Shown here in pieces: positions 26,402-34,479 of a stretch of 64,000 nt of DNA. This stretch comes from Phosphoribacter sp037045045 (GTDB lineage Bacteria; Actinomycetota; Actinomycetes; Actinomycetales; Dermatophilaceae), in contig JBAOHL010000005.1 of NCBI GenBank assembly GCA_037045045.1, positions 434,001 through 498,000 on the forward strand, read 5' to 3'. The first letter of the stretch is position 1; each line of letters begins with the position of its first letter. Under the pieces are notes generated by a model. It was not told the origin of the DNA, searched no databases, and saw only the letters and a program-made list of their open reading frames with translations. Both the position numbers and the translations under genes were made by a program.

Positions 26402-27030
26402 CGGACCTGCCGCCGGGCTCGTTTGGCTACGGCCCGAGCGCTGGTCGTGCGCAGCCGCCGAGCCTGCACGACATAGTCGATCCCGGTGAGCACGGTGACG
26501 ACGACCGCCGCCCCGAGCACCGCCGCGGCCACGGCCCGCCACAGCGACTCCCCCGACATCGAGGAGAGGGGGAGCAGGTACAGCGACAACGCGAGCGCCT
26601 GCAACACGACCTTGAGCTTGCCGCCGTGGCCCGCCGGCATGACCCCGTGGCGGATCACCGAGAAGCGCATGAGCGTGATGCCGACCTCGCGCACGAGCAC
26701 GACGACGGTGATCCACCACGGGATCTGCGCGAGCAGCGACAGCCCGACGAAGGCCATGCCCAGCAGCGCCTTGTCGGCGATCGGGTCGGCGATCTTGCCG
26801 AAGTTCGTCACCTGCCCGCGCCGGCGCGCCAGCTCGCCGTCGACGCGGTCGGTCGCCAGGGCCAGCAGGAACACCGCCAACGCACCGACGCGGTATGCCG
26901 GGTTGGCGCCGTTGTCGGTCAGCAGCAGCCACCCGACCAGCGGGACGAGCGCGATCCGCAGCACGGTGAGCAGGTTCGGCAGGTTCCACGCGCTCGGGCG
27001 CGCCGGAGCCGATGCCGGCTGCGGGGTCAT
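26398..27030 (-). CDS. pgsA: CDP-diacylglycerol-glycerol-3-phosphate 3-phosphatidyltransferase family
   Basis: 210 residues of the CDP-alcohol phosphatidyltransferase family. The catalytic signature is complete: D61, D64-G65, A68-R69, G78, D82 and D86 in TDRVDGELARRRG...GKIADPIADK. About five or six membrane helices. The family makes phosphatidylglycerol phosphate; its position beside cinA and clgR corresponds to the actinobacterial pgsA3-type locus. The exact alcohol acceptor is inferred from family and synteny. ATG 27030; the gene lies 16 bases downstream of rimO. Confidence 0.9.
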   Translation of the reverse strand: MTPQPASAPARPSAWNLPNLLTVLRIALVPLVGWLLLTDNGANPAYRVGALAVFLLALATDRVDGELARRRGQVTNFGKIADPIADKALLGMAFVGLSLLAQIPWWITVVVLVREVGITLMRFSVIRHGVMPAGHGGKLKVVLQALALSLYLLPLSSMSGESLWRAVAAAVLGAAVVVTVLTGIDYVVQARRLRTTSARAVAKRARRQVR

Positions 27031-27046
27031 CGTGGCGCCCCGGCGG

Positions 27047-28465
27047 TCATCGCGGCACCGCCCGCAGGTCGACGCCCTCGCTGTCGACGACCGTGGCGGC
27101 GACGACATCGCCCACCCGCACGCCGACCAGATCGCTCAGGTGCAGTTGGGTCTCCCCGTCGACGTCGGGCCCCTGCTGGCCGGCCCGTCCGAGCACGACG
27201 CCCTGCGCCGAGTCAAGGTGTTCGACGAGGACGTCGACCGGCTCGCCGATGCGCTCCTGGGCGCGTTGCGCGGTGAGCTGCTCGGCGAGGTCGGTCAGCC
27301 GGCCCACCCGTTCGGCGACGAGGTCCGGGGCGATCTGACCGGGCAGGCCGTTCGCCTCGGTGCCCTCCTCGTCGGAGTACCCGAACACGCCGACCGCGTC
27401 GAGGCCGGCCGCCGCGAGGAAGCCCTCCAACACCTCGACGTCCTCGTCCGTCTCGCCGGGGAACCCGACGATGACGTTCGAGCGGATCCCCGCCGTCGGC
27501 ACGAGGTCCCGGACCCGCCCGACCAGCCCGAGGAACGCCTCGGCGTCGCCGAAGCGGCGCATCCGGCGCAACACCGGACCCGACGCGTGCTGGAAGGAAA
27601 TGTCGAAATAGGGGGCCACGCCCGGCGTGCCGGCCATCGCCTCGAGCAGCCCCGGCCGGATCTCGGCCGGTTGCAAGTAGGACACCCGCACCCAGGCCAG
27701 GCCCTCGACCGCGGTCAGTGCCGGCAACAGCGTCTCGAGCAGGGCAAGGTCGCCGAGGTCCTTGCCGTAGGACGTCGAGTTCTCGCTGACGAGCAGGACC
27801 TCGCGCACCCCCTCGCCGGCCAGCCATCGGGCCTCGGCAAGCACGTCGGCGGGCCGACGCGAGACGAAGGCGCCGCGGAAGGACGGGATCGCGCAGAACG
27901 CGCAGCGCCGGTCGCAGCCGCTGGCGATCTTCAGCGGCGCCCAGGGGCGTCGGTCCAGGCGCACCCGGTATGCCGCGGACCCGGCGGGCGAGGCTTCTGC
28001 GGCGGGACCCTCGAGGGCCTCGGGGCGCTGCGCCGGGCTCAGCGGGAGCAGCCGACGCCGGTCGCTCGGTACGTGCGAGGGCACCTGGCCACCCGCGAGC
28101 ACCGTGCCCAGGTGACTGGACAAGGCGGCATACGAGTCGAACCCCAGGACGGCATCCGCCTCGGGTAGCTCGGCGGCCAGTCGCTGCCCGTAGCGTTCGG
28201 CCAGACACCCCACCGCGACGACAGCCCTGGTGCGGCCGTGTTCCTTGAGGTCGGCGGCCTCCAGGAGCGCGTCGATCGAGTCCTTCTTCGCCGCCTCGAT
28301 GAAGCCGCACGTGTTGACCACGGCGACGTCGGCGCGCGCGGCGTCCTCGACGAGGTCCCACCCGTCGGCGACGAGCCGGGCGGCCATCAACTCGGAGTCC
28401 ACCTCGTTGCGGGCACACCCCAGCGTGACGAGCGCGACGCGGCGGCGCGACGCGGGCTCGGTCAT
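27047..28465 (-). CDS. rimO: Ribosomal protein uS12 methylthiotransferase
   Basis: Radical-SAM enzyme that adds a methylthio group to the conserved Asp of ribosomal protein uS12. 472 residues. N-terminal domain Cys: TLGCARNEVDSE, NTCGFIEAAK and VGCLAERY. Radical-SAM cluster CDRRCAFCAIPSFRG near residues 184-198. A TRAM domain is at the C-terminus. LGCARNEVDSE and GFIEAAKKDSI distinguish RimO from MiaB, which is also in this window. ATG 28465. An insert of Ala/Pro-rich residues (about 130-165) precedes the radical-SAM core. Confidence 0.94.
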   Translation of the reverse strand: MTEPASRRRVALVTLGCARNEVDSELMAARLVADGWDLVEDAARADVAVVNTCGFIEAAKKDSIDALLEAADLKEHGRTRAVVAVGCLAERYGQRLAAELPEADAVLGFDSYAALSSHLGTVLAGGQVPSHVPSDRRRLLPLSPAQRPEALEGPAAEASPAGSAAYRVRLDRRPWAPLKIASGCDRRCAFCAIPSFRGAFVSRRPADVLAEARWLAGEGVREVLLVSENSTSYGKDLGDLALLETLLPALTAVEGLAWVRVSYLQPAEIRPGLLEAMAGTPGVAPYFDISFQHASGPVLRRMRRFGDAEAFLGLVGRVRDLVPTAGIRSNVIVGFPGETDEDVEVLEGFLAAAGLDAVGVFGYSDEEGTEANGLPGQIAPDLVAERVGRLTDLAEQLTAQRAQERIGEPVDVLVEHLDSAQGVVLGRAGQQGPDVDGETQLHLSDLVGVRVGDVVAATVVDSEGVDLRAVPR

Positions 28466-28524
28466 GCATTCACCCTACTGGCCGGCCCGAACCCGCCTCC
28501 GGGTCGTGCCCCCACCCGCGTGCT

Positions 28525-28602
28525 GTGGCAGTTGTCGCGCAACCTGGCACGTGTCGCGCGACCTGGCAGGTCGGGCCTGCCCGGTTGCGCCCGAACTGCC
28601 AC
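28525..28602. repeat. 78-base nested hairpin element in ftsK-rimO spacer
   Basis: GTGGCAGTT at 28525-28533 faces AACTGCCAC at 28594-28602. Inside, GCGCAACC (28537-28544) faces GGTTGCGC (28583-28590), and within that GGCAGG (28565-28570) faces CCTGCC (28576-28581). The result is a long imperfect stem with an inner hairpin, downstream of ftsK and upstream of rimO. It shares CAGTTGTCG with the 8.1 and 10.7 kb arrays. Confidence 0.75.
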
Positions 28603-28624
28603 GACGTGCCGAGCAGCGACTAGG

Positions 28625-31315
28625 TCAGGCGCGACCGGTGAGCTCCCAGGCGTCGCCGCCCTCCTCATCGTCGTCGCGGAGGTCGCCGAGCTCGCGGAGG
28701 TCGCCGAGCTCGTCGAGTCCGATGCGCTCCCGCTCGGCGAGCGCGGCCCGGGCGCGGGCGTCGCCGTCCAGCGGCATACCCTCGTCGACCCGGTCGAGGA
28801 CGAACGGGTCGGGGACGTCCTCGCCGCGCAGCATCGCCAAGGTCGTGGCCAGATCGTCGGGCTTGACGAGCACGTCGCGAGCCTTGGAGCCCTCCGACGG
28901 CCCGACGATGCCCCGAGATTCGAGCAGGTCCATCAGCCGGCCGGCCTTGGCGAAACCGACGCGCAGCTTGCGCTGGAGCATCGAGGTCGAGCCGAACTGC
29001 GTCGTCACGACCAGCTCGGTGGCCTGCAACAGCACGTCGAGGTCGTCGCCGATGTCGTCGTCGACCTGACGCTTGGCGACCGCGACGATGACATCCTCGC
29101 GGTAGGTCGGCTGCAACTGCCGGGTCACTGCGGCGACGACGGCGTGGATCTCCGACTCGGTGACCCAGGCGCCCTGGACGCGCATCGGTTTGCTGGAGCC
29201 CATGGGCAGGAACAGCGCGTCACCCTGTCCGACGAGCTTCTCGGCGCCGGGCTGGTCGAGCACGACGCGACTGTCGGCGAGCGAGGAGGTCGCGAAGGCC
29301 ATCCGGCTCGGGACGTTGGCCTTGATGAGGCCGGTGACGACGTCGACGCTGGGCCGCTGGGTGGCCAGCACGAGGTGGATGCCGGCCGCGCGGGCGAGCT
29401 GGGTGATCCGAACGATCGACTCCTCGACGTCGCGCGGCGCGACCATCATGAGGTCGGCGAGCTCGTCGACGATGACGAGCAGGTATGGGTAGGGCGCGAT
29501 GACCCGTTCGGAGCCCGGCAGCGGCTTGACCTTGCCCGAGCGCACCGCCTTGTTGAAGTCGTCGATGTGCTTGAACCCGAACGACGCGAGGTCGTCGTAG
29601 CGCTGGTCCATTTCGCGGACCACCCACTGCAACGCCTCCGCGGCCCGCTTGGGACTGGTGATGATCGGCGTGATGAGGTGCGGGATCCCGTCGTATGCCG
29701 TGAGCTCGACCCGCTTCGGGTCGACGAGGACCATGCGAACCTCTTCGGGCGTGGCGCGCATGAGGATCGAGGCGATCATCGAGTTGACGAAGCTGGACTT
29801 GCCGGCTCCGGTGGCCCCCGCGACGAGCAGGTGCGGCATCTTCGCGAGGTTGGCAATGACGTAGCCGCCCTCGACGTCCTTGCCGACGCCCATGACCATG
29901 GGGTGGTCGTTGGCCCGGGCGGCCTGGCTGCGCAGGACGTCGCCGAGCGAGACGGTCTCACGGTCGGTGTTGGGGATCTCGATGCCGATCGCCGACTTGC
30001 CCGGGATCGGGCTGAGGATGCGCACGTCGGCCGAGGCGACGGCATACGCGATGTTCTTCGACAAGGCAGTGACGCGTTCGACCTTGGTGGCCAGGCCGAG
30101 TTCGACCTCGTAGCGGGTGACCGTGGGGCCGCGGGTGAACCCGGTGACCTGCGCGTCGATCTCGAACTGCTCGAACACCTGGGTCAGCGCCTCGAGGACG
30201 CGATCGTTGGCGGCCGAACGGGTCTTGTGCGGCGCGCCGGGAGCCAGCAGCGCCTGGTCGGGCAGGACGTAGGCGACGTCGCCGGCGAGGGACAGTTGGG
30301 TGGCCCGCTTCGGCAGCGGCGTCGTGGGCGGCGCGACCGGCTCGGTCGAGCCCTTCGTGCCGGGGCGCTGGGCCACGGGGCCGGTGGTATCGACGTCGGG
30401 CCCGCCGGTCGGGGTGCGCTTGAGGCCGGGTCGGGCGCTCGTGGCGTCCTTGGTGTCGGCGACCTGGGCGGCCTTCTCGAACGGTTCGTCTCCGGAGCGG
30501 CGACCGAGCAGGTCGATGCGCCGGCGGCGAGGTTTGGCTGCGGGGTCGCCGGTGCCCGCCGCGGGCGCCGACGGGTCGGTCGCGGGGGCGCCGAGCGCCC
30601 GGTCGCGCAATTGGGCGAACCGGGTCGGGATCATGCGCACCGGCGTCGCGGTGAGGACGAGGATGCCGAACACCATGAGCAACACGAGCACGACGAAGGC
30701 CCCCGGGCGCGAGACCGCCGAGGCGAGGGGGCCGGAGGCGAGGAAGCCGATGATGCCGCCAGCCGCGCGCATCCCGTCGGCCCCGTCGGGCGGATTCGGT
30801 ATGCCGTCGGCGAGGTGCGCCATGCCGCAGGCGGCGAAGGTCACGGCGAGCGTGCCGACGACGACCCGATTGGTCACCGCCTCGTCCTTGGGCGCCCGCA
30901 GCATCCAGACGCCGAAGGCGAGCAGGACCAGCGGCACGGCATACGCGATCCGGCCAAGGGTTCCGGCGGTCACGGCGTGGACGACGTTCCCGACCACGCC
31001 GGGCAGTCCCCACCACTCCCGCGAGGCGACGACGATGGCCAACGCGATGAGGCCGAAGCCCAGGCCGTCGCGGCGGTGTTCCGGCTCGAGCCCGCGCGCC
31101 GAGGTCCCGACCTTGCGCACCGCCCCACCGGCGAGGGCGGAAACGCCCAGCCACGTGCCCTTGAGCGCCTTGAGCGGCAGCGGCAGACCGCCACCGCGCG
31201 CGCCGGAGGGGCGCCGGGTCGGTGGTCCGTAGCGGGCCGGCCGAGTCCCGCCCGGGCGCGCGGAACCCCCCCGCGCGGTCGGTCGAGGGGGGCTGTCGGA
31301 CGGTCGGGTCGCCAT
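28625..31315 (-). CDS. ftsK: DNA translocase FtsK
   Basis: Septal DNA pump that clears chromosome termini at division. 896 residues from ATG 31315. About four membrane segments lie in residues 60-215, followed by a Pro/Thr-rich linker (about 220-340). The motor has Walker A GATGAGKSS near residue 500, Walker B LLVIVDELADLMM and TQRPSVDVVTG. The C-terminal winged-helix gamma domain (LQRKLRVGFAKAGRLMDLLESRGIVGPSEG) that reads KOPS sites is present, followed by an acidic tail. Actinobacterial FtsK/SpoIIIE size and order (ftsK upstream of pgsA and clgR). Confidence 0.95.
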   Translation of the reverse strand: MATRPSDSPPRPTARGGSARPGGTRPARYGPPTRRPSGARGGGLPLPLKALKGTWLGVSALAGGAVRKVGTSARGLEPEHRRDGLGFGLIALAIVVASREWWGLPGVVGNVVHAVTAGTLGRIAYAVPLVLLAFGVWMLRAPKDEAVTNRVVVGTLAVTFAACGMAHLADGIPNPPDGADGMRAAGGIIGFLASGPLASAVSRPGAFVVLVLLMVFGILVLTATPVRMIPTRFAQLRDRALGAPATDPSAPAAGTGDPAAKPRRRRIDLLGRRSGDEPFEKAAQVADTKDATSARPGLKRTPTGGPDVDTTGPVAQRPGTKGSTEPVAPPTTPLPKRATQLSLAGDVAYVLPDQALLAPGAPHKTRSAANDRVLEALTQVFEQFEIDAQVTGFTRGPTVTRYEVELGLATKVERVTALSKNIAYAVASADVRILSPIPGKSAIGIEIPNTDRETVSLGDVLRSQAARANDHPMVMGVGKDVEGGYVIANLAKMPHLLVAGATGAGKSSFVNSMIASILMRATPEEVRMVLVDPKRVELTAYDGIPHLITPIITSPKRAAEALQWVVREMDQRYDDLASFGFKHIDDFNKAVRSGKVKPLPGSERVIAPYPYLLVIVDELADLMMVAPRDVEESIVRITQLARAAGIHLVLATQRPSVDVVTGLIKANVPSRMAFATSSLADSRVVLDQPGAEKLVGQGDALFLPMGSSKPMRVQGAWVTESEIHAVVAAVTRQLQPTYREDVIVAVAKRQVDDDIGDDLDVLLQATELVVTTQFGSTSMLQRKLRVGFAKAGRLMDLLESRGIVGPSEGSKARDVLVKPDDLATTLAMLRGEDVPDPFVLDRVDEGMPLDGDARARAALAERERIGLDELGDLRELGDLRDDDEEGGDAWELTGRA

Positions 31316-31589
31316 GCTCGGCAGGCTACGGGAATGTCCCCGCAGACTCACGCGTCACACGCGCCCCGCGGTCGATTGGTCGCACGCCGGCTCGAGGGGA
31401 CGCGACGGCGCCGTGGAGAAGACCGTGCGAGCGGACGCGCCAGCGAGGAGCCGAAGCGTCGGGCCCCGATTGAGCAGTGTCGGCCACCGATCGAGCAACA
31501 ACTGACCTGGAAGGTGAACAGAACTCGTCCATAGCGTGCGGGCACCGCCCCGGACTGACCGGGTGCGGACCGACCAAACGGAGGACACC

Positions 31590-31925
31590 ATGACCAAGAC
31601 CATGCTTCGCGTAGCCGCCGCCACCGCCGTCGCCGCCGGAGCCTTCATCCCGACGGCCCTGTCCGCTCAGGCCAGTTCGACGAGCGTCCGGCTCCAGGTG
31701 GGCCAGGAAGCGTGCCTCAGCCAGTTCGCCCAGAACCCGACGCAGGTGTTCGGGTTCGCCAACCCGTATGCCGTCCGATACACCGTCCGGGTGAACGGGG
31801 CCACCGTGTACCAGGCGACGAGCCAGCAGTTCTCGGGCACCTACGGCCCGGGCTTCATCGAGCTGTGCGGCAAGAACAAGCTCGGCAACCCCGGGCCCAC
31901 CGACGTCTACCTACAGATCTCCTGA
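31590..31925 (+). CDS. Small secreted protein of unknown function (111 aa)
   Basis: ATG 31590 has a near-consensus GGAGGAC Shine-Dalgarno. The N-terminus (MTKTMLRVAAATAVAAGAFIPTALSAQA) is a signal peptide with a probable cleavage after AQA. The mature part of about 83 residues has two Cys (QEACLSQF, ELCGKN), likely a disulfide, and a predicted beta-rich character (VRLQVGQ, RYTVRVNGATVYQ, TDVYLQIS). Family not recognised. It is isolated: 274 bases from ftsK (divergent) and convergent with the ATPase gene 17 bases away. Spacer 31316-31589 shows no gene. Confidence 0.75.
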   Translation: MTKTMLRVAAATAVAAGAFIPTALSAQASSTSVRLQVGQEACLSQFAQNPTQVFGFANPYAVRYTVRVNGATVYQATSQQFSGTYGPGFIELCGKNKLGNPGPTDVYLQIS

Positions 31926-31942
31926 TCGAGGTCGGGCGTCGG

Positions 31943-34078
31943 TCAGGGTCGCGCACTGGCGATCTCGGCCTCCCACACCGCCTGGGCCACCTCGCGCAGC
32001 CCGGTTGTCAGGTGCCGGCGATACGTGCTGAACGGCAATGACAACCGGGCTGCGGCGGCCTCCTGAGTGCGGGTCGGGGTGAGATAGGTCAGGGTGAGGA
32101 CACGTGCCGACATCTCACGCCGATGTCGACGCCCGAGCGCCTCGACCTCGGCGGCCAGGCCGTCGCGCAGGTCGGTGGCGCTCGGGGCGCCCCGCAAACC
32201 GACCCGTGCGGCCAGCCACCGGCTGCGCAGCAGGGGGCTGGCCGAGAGGGCTCGGTCGTCGGTCGCCGACCGGAAGGCCTCACGCACGGCGCGCGCCAGC
32301 GCGGCCTCGGTGAGGACGGCGCCGGTAGCGGGCTCGAGATGGCGCCGGGCGTGGGCGACGTAATCCACGGGAGCCGGCGCCTCGCTCGGGGACGGACCGA
32401 CGGACTGGCGCAGCCGGGCGTCCAGCAGGTCGAGCCAGGACGGCGGCGGGGTCACCCGCCAGTCGTGCAGGAAGGCGGCGTATGCCGTGTCCCCGACGAC
32501 CGCGTCCCCCTGCGGGGCTCGTGCGTAGTCGGCATACCCGTAGAGAGGGGACCACAGGTCGGGGTCCACGGCGTACCCCACCGTGACCGCCAGCCCCTGC
32601 TCGCCAACCGCCGTCCGCGCGACGAATGCCGTGAGGACCTGGTTTGTCGGGGTCGGCTGGTAGTACCCGTCGCGGCCCAGCCACGAACGGATGACGCGCA
32701 GGTGCTCGCCCGGTCGCAGCGGAGTCAGCGAGTTGACCAACTGGCACGCGGCGAGCGCCACCGGGTCCCAGGGCGTCTCCGAGACCGCGTTTCCGTGGGG
32801 TCGGTCCGGTCCCGACGGCCCACGCAGCCGAGGGTAGACGAGCACGCCGTGCACCCGGTGCTCGCTTGAGCGCACCACGTGGACCGCTTCGGGGTGGGTC
32901 TGCCACCACCTCTCGTGCAGGGCAGCCGAGGCCGGCCCCTCGTGCTCAGAGACCAGGGCGAGCAGATCGGGCAGGTCTTCAGGGGTGGCCGGTTCCACGC
33001 GGAGAGAGCTTCCGTCCGCCCAGGTGGCGAACGGCGCGAGGATGGGGCTCCGCCGGTGCAGCCACAACAGGTCGGCAGCGGCCGTCTGCGCCGCCCGGCC
33101 TCCCTGCAACAGCCGGCGCGTCCCGTGCCCCTGCACTCGGTCGTGGACGTTGGTCCAGCCGTCGGGGTCCCTCCAGCGCAGGTCGTCCTCGAGCAGGTCT
33201 CGGGCCAGGTCGTGCGCTGCGACACCATCGCCGCGCGGCTCGACGAAGGACAAGCCGCACATCCAATCGAAGCACTCGTCGGCCTGCCGTGACCCGAGGA
33301 CGTCGCGCAGCAGGCCGACGGTCGTGACCCTCGCGTGCCCGAGGACCTGCAGGGCCTGGCGGCGTACCCCGTCGTACACCCCGTCGACGAATCGTCCGAG
33401 CAGCTCGGCCATCACGTCGTGCGGGGCAAGGTCGGGCAGGTCGTCCGACGACGCAGGCCCGAGCAGGTGCTGGCGGATCACGTCGGAGACCAGGGCGAGG
33501 GCGAGCGGGTGTCCGTGGGTGCGCGCGACGATGCCGTCACGCAACGGCTCGGGGATCCCACGGCGGGCGAGGTATTCGCCGGCCGTGGAGGGATCGAGGT
33601 CGCCAAGGCGGAGAGTGCGCAGGTGTTGGGCCCAGCCGAGGTCAGCGCGCCAGGCCGGCCCGGGTGGATGCCGGCCGGCGACGACGACAAGGGTGTCGGC
33701 CGGCAACCGGGGCAGCAGCCCGGTGCGCAGCCACCCGTCCAGCGGTTCGAGCGCCTCCATCCCGTCGAGCAGCAGCACCACCCGCCCGGAGTACTCAGCC
33801 AGTGCATCCCGGACCGCTGCCTCGACGGCAGGCGCAGTCGGGTCCAGGGTCGTCGCGTCCACGAAGACCGTCGCGACGTCGAGGTCGACGGCGAGGTCGG
33901 ACATGGAGCGCAACAAGGTCGACTTGCCGACCCCTCCCGGTCCGCTGACCCACAGGAGATGAAAGGGCAGGTCGGCCGACATCAAGGTCGACCGGAGCAG
34001 TTCTGTCTCTTCGGCACGCCCGACGAATGTCGTGTCTCGGGTCGCCCGGAGCCGGTCGGCCAGCGTCTCACCTGGCAC
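31943..34078 (-). CDS. STAND-type AAA ATPase with GNAT-like middle and C-terminal HTH
   Basis: About 711 residues from GTG 34078 (TTG 34108 is the frame's first start). The N-terminal NTPase has Walker A SGPGGVGKST (about 45-54), Walker B VVLLLDGME (about 100-108), an R-x-P-type sensor region and HGHPLALALVSD, as in STAND regulators. After a winged-helix-like region, residues about 360-540 (RVEPATPEDLPDLLALVSEH, later GYAVDPDLWSPLYGY) look like an acetyltransferase-type fold. The last 45 residues (TRTQEAAAARLSLPFSTYRRHL) are a helix-turn-helix resembling sigma/LuxR region 4. Likely a signal-responsive transcription factor; ligand and targets unknown. Confidence 0.7.
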   Translation of the reverse strand: MPGETLADRLRATRDTTFVGRAEETELLRSTLMSADLPFHLLWVSGPGGVGKSTLLRSMSDLAVDLDVATVFVDATTLDPTAPAVEAAVRDALAEYSGRVVLLLDGMEALEPLDGWLRTGLLPRLPADTLVVVAGRHPPGPAWRADLGWAQHLRTLRLGDLDPSTAGEYLARRGIPEPLRDGIVARTHGHPLALALVSDVIRQHLLGPASSDDLPDLAPHDVMAELLGRFVDGVYDGVRRQALQVLGHARVTTVGLLRDVLGSRQADECFDWMCGLSFVEPRGDGVAAHDLARDLLEDDLRWRDPDGWTNVHDRVQGHGTRRLLQGGRAAQTAAADLLWLHRRSPILAPFATWADGSSLRVEPATPEDLPDLLALVSEHEGPASAALHERWWQTHPEAVHVVRSSEHRVHGVLVYPRLRGPSGPDRPHGNAVSETPWDPVALAACQLVNSLTPLRPGEHLRVIRSWLGRDGYYQPTPTNQVLTAFVARTAVGEQGLAVTVGYAVDPDLWSPLYGYADYARAPQGDAVVGDTAYAAFLHDWRVTPPPSWLDLLDARLRQSVGPSPSEAPAPVDYVAHARRHLEPATGAVLTEAALARAVREAFRSATDDRALSASPLLRSRWLAARVGLRGAPSATDLRDGLAAEVEALGRRHRREMSARVLTLTYLTPTRTQEAAAARLSLPFSTYRRHLTTGLREVAQAVWEAEIASARP

Positions 34079-34205
34079 GGCGCCGAGCCTAGCCGTCAGA
34101 TGGCCCAACTGCTCCGTCCCCTCGCGCAGTCAGAGGCCAGCGCGGACGGTGCCCCCCGGCCCCGGGCGCGACAACGGGCGGTTTCGGTCAGGTAGCCCCA
34201 CGGCT

Positions 34206-34228
34206 GACCTGCCACAGTCGGGCAGGTC
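34206..34228. other. GACCTGCC/GGCAGGTC hairpin
   Basis: GACCTGCC (34206-34213) faces GGCAGGTC (34221-34228) over a seven-base loop, in the spacer between the STAND ATPase gene and the riboswitch. The same arms form the dyad at 10883-10907. In the 401-base spacer 34079-34479 no gene is seen; the other half is the riboswitch. Confidence 0.6.
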
Positions 34229-34335
34229 GGCCCGAGGGCGCGGCGCGGCGCGGTGCGCGCGACGCCGTCTCATCCAGCGGGACGAGCGGCCGCGCCGGCG
34301 GCATACAGGAATCACTCTTTGTTATGGTCTTCCCA

Positions 34336-34452
34336 AGGTCATGAGCGCCAGCGTCAAGCCCCGGCTCGCTGGACAGCAACCCTCCTCCGCGGCGGGGTGC
34401 TCCGGGTGACGACCTGGCTCGCTGCCGACCGGCGACGGGCAAGCGCGGGCCC
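34336..34452 (+). promoter_or_regulatory. SAM-IV riboswitch
   Basis: The stretch beginning GGTCATGAGCGCCAGCGTCA matches the actinobacterial SAM-IV aptamer core almost word for word: GGTC (34337-34340) pairs with GACC (34411-34414) as P1, CCAGCG pairs with CGCTGG, CAGCAACCCTCC precedes CGGCGGGGTGC, TCCGGGTGACGACC closes the core, and GGCAAGCGCGGG supplies the 3' pseudoknot arm. It lies directly upstream of the class V PLP enzyme gene. SAM binding is expected to lower expression, probably by hiding the GGAGC Shine-Dalgarno at 34471. TTGTTATGGT just upstream may be part of the promoter. Confidence 0.9.
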
Positions 34453-34479
34453 ACCCGGGTCCACGACCCAGGAGCACCC

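Noticed and set aside
28238..31534. 1098-codon open frame antisense to ftsK
   Set aside because: ftsK has all motifs on the minus strand; this frame has none and spans into neighbouring genes.
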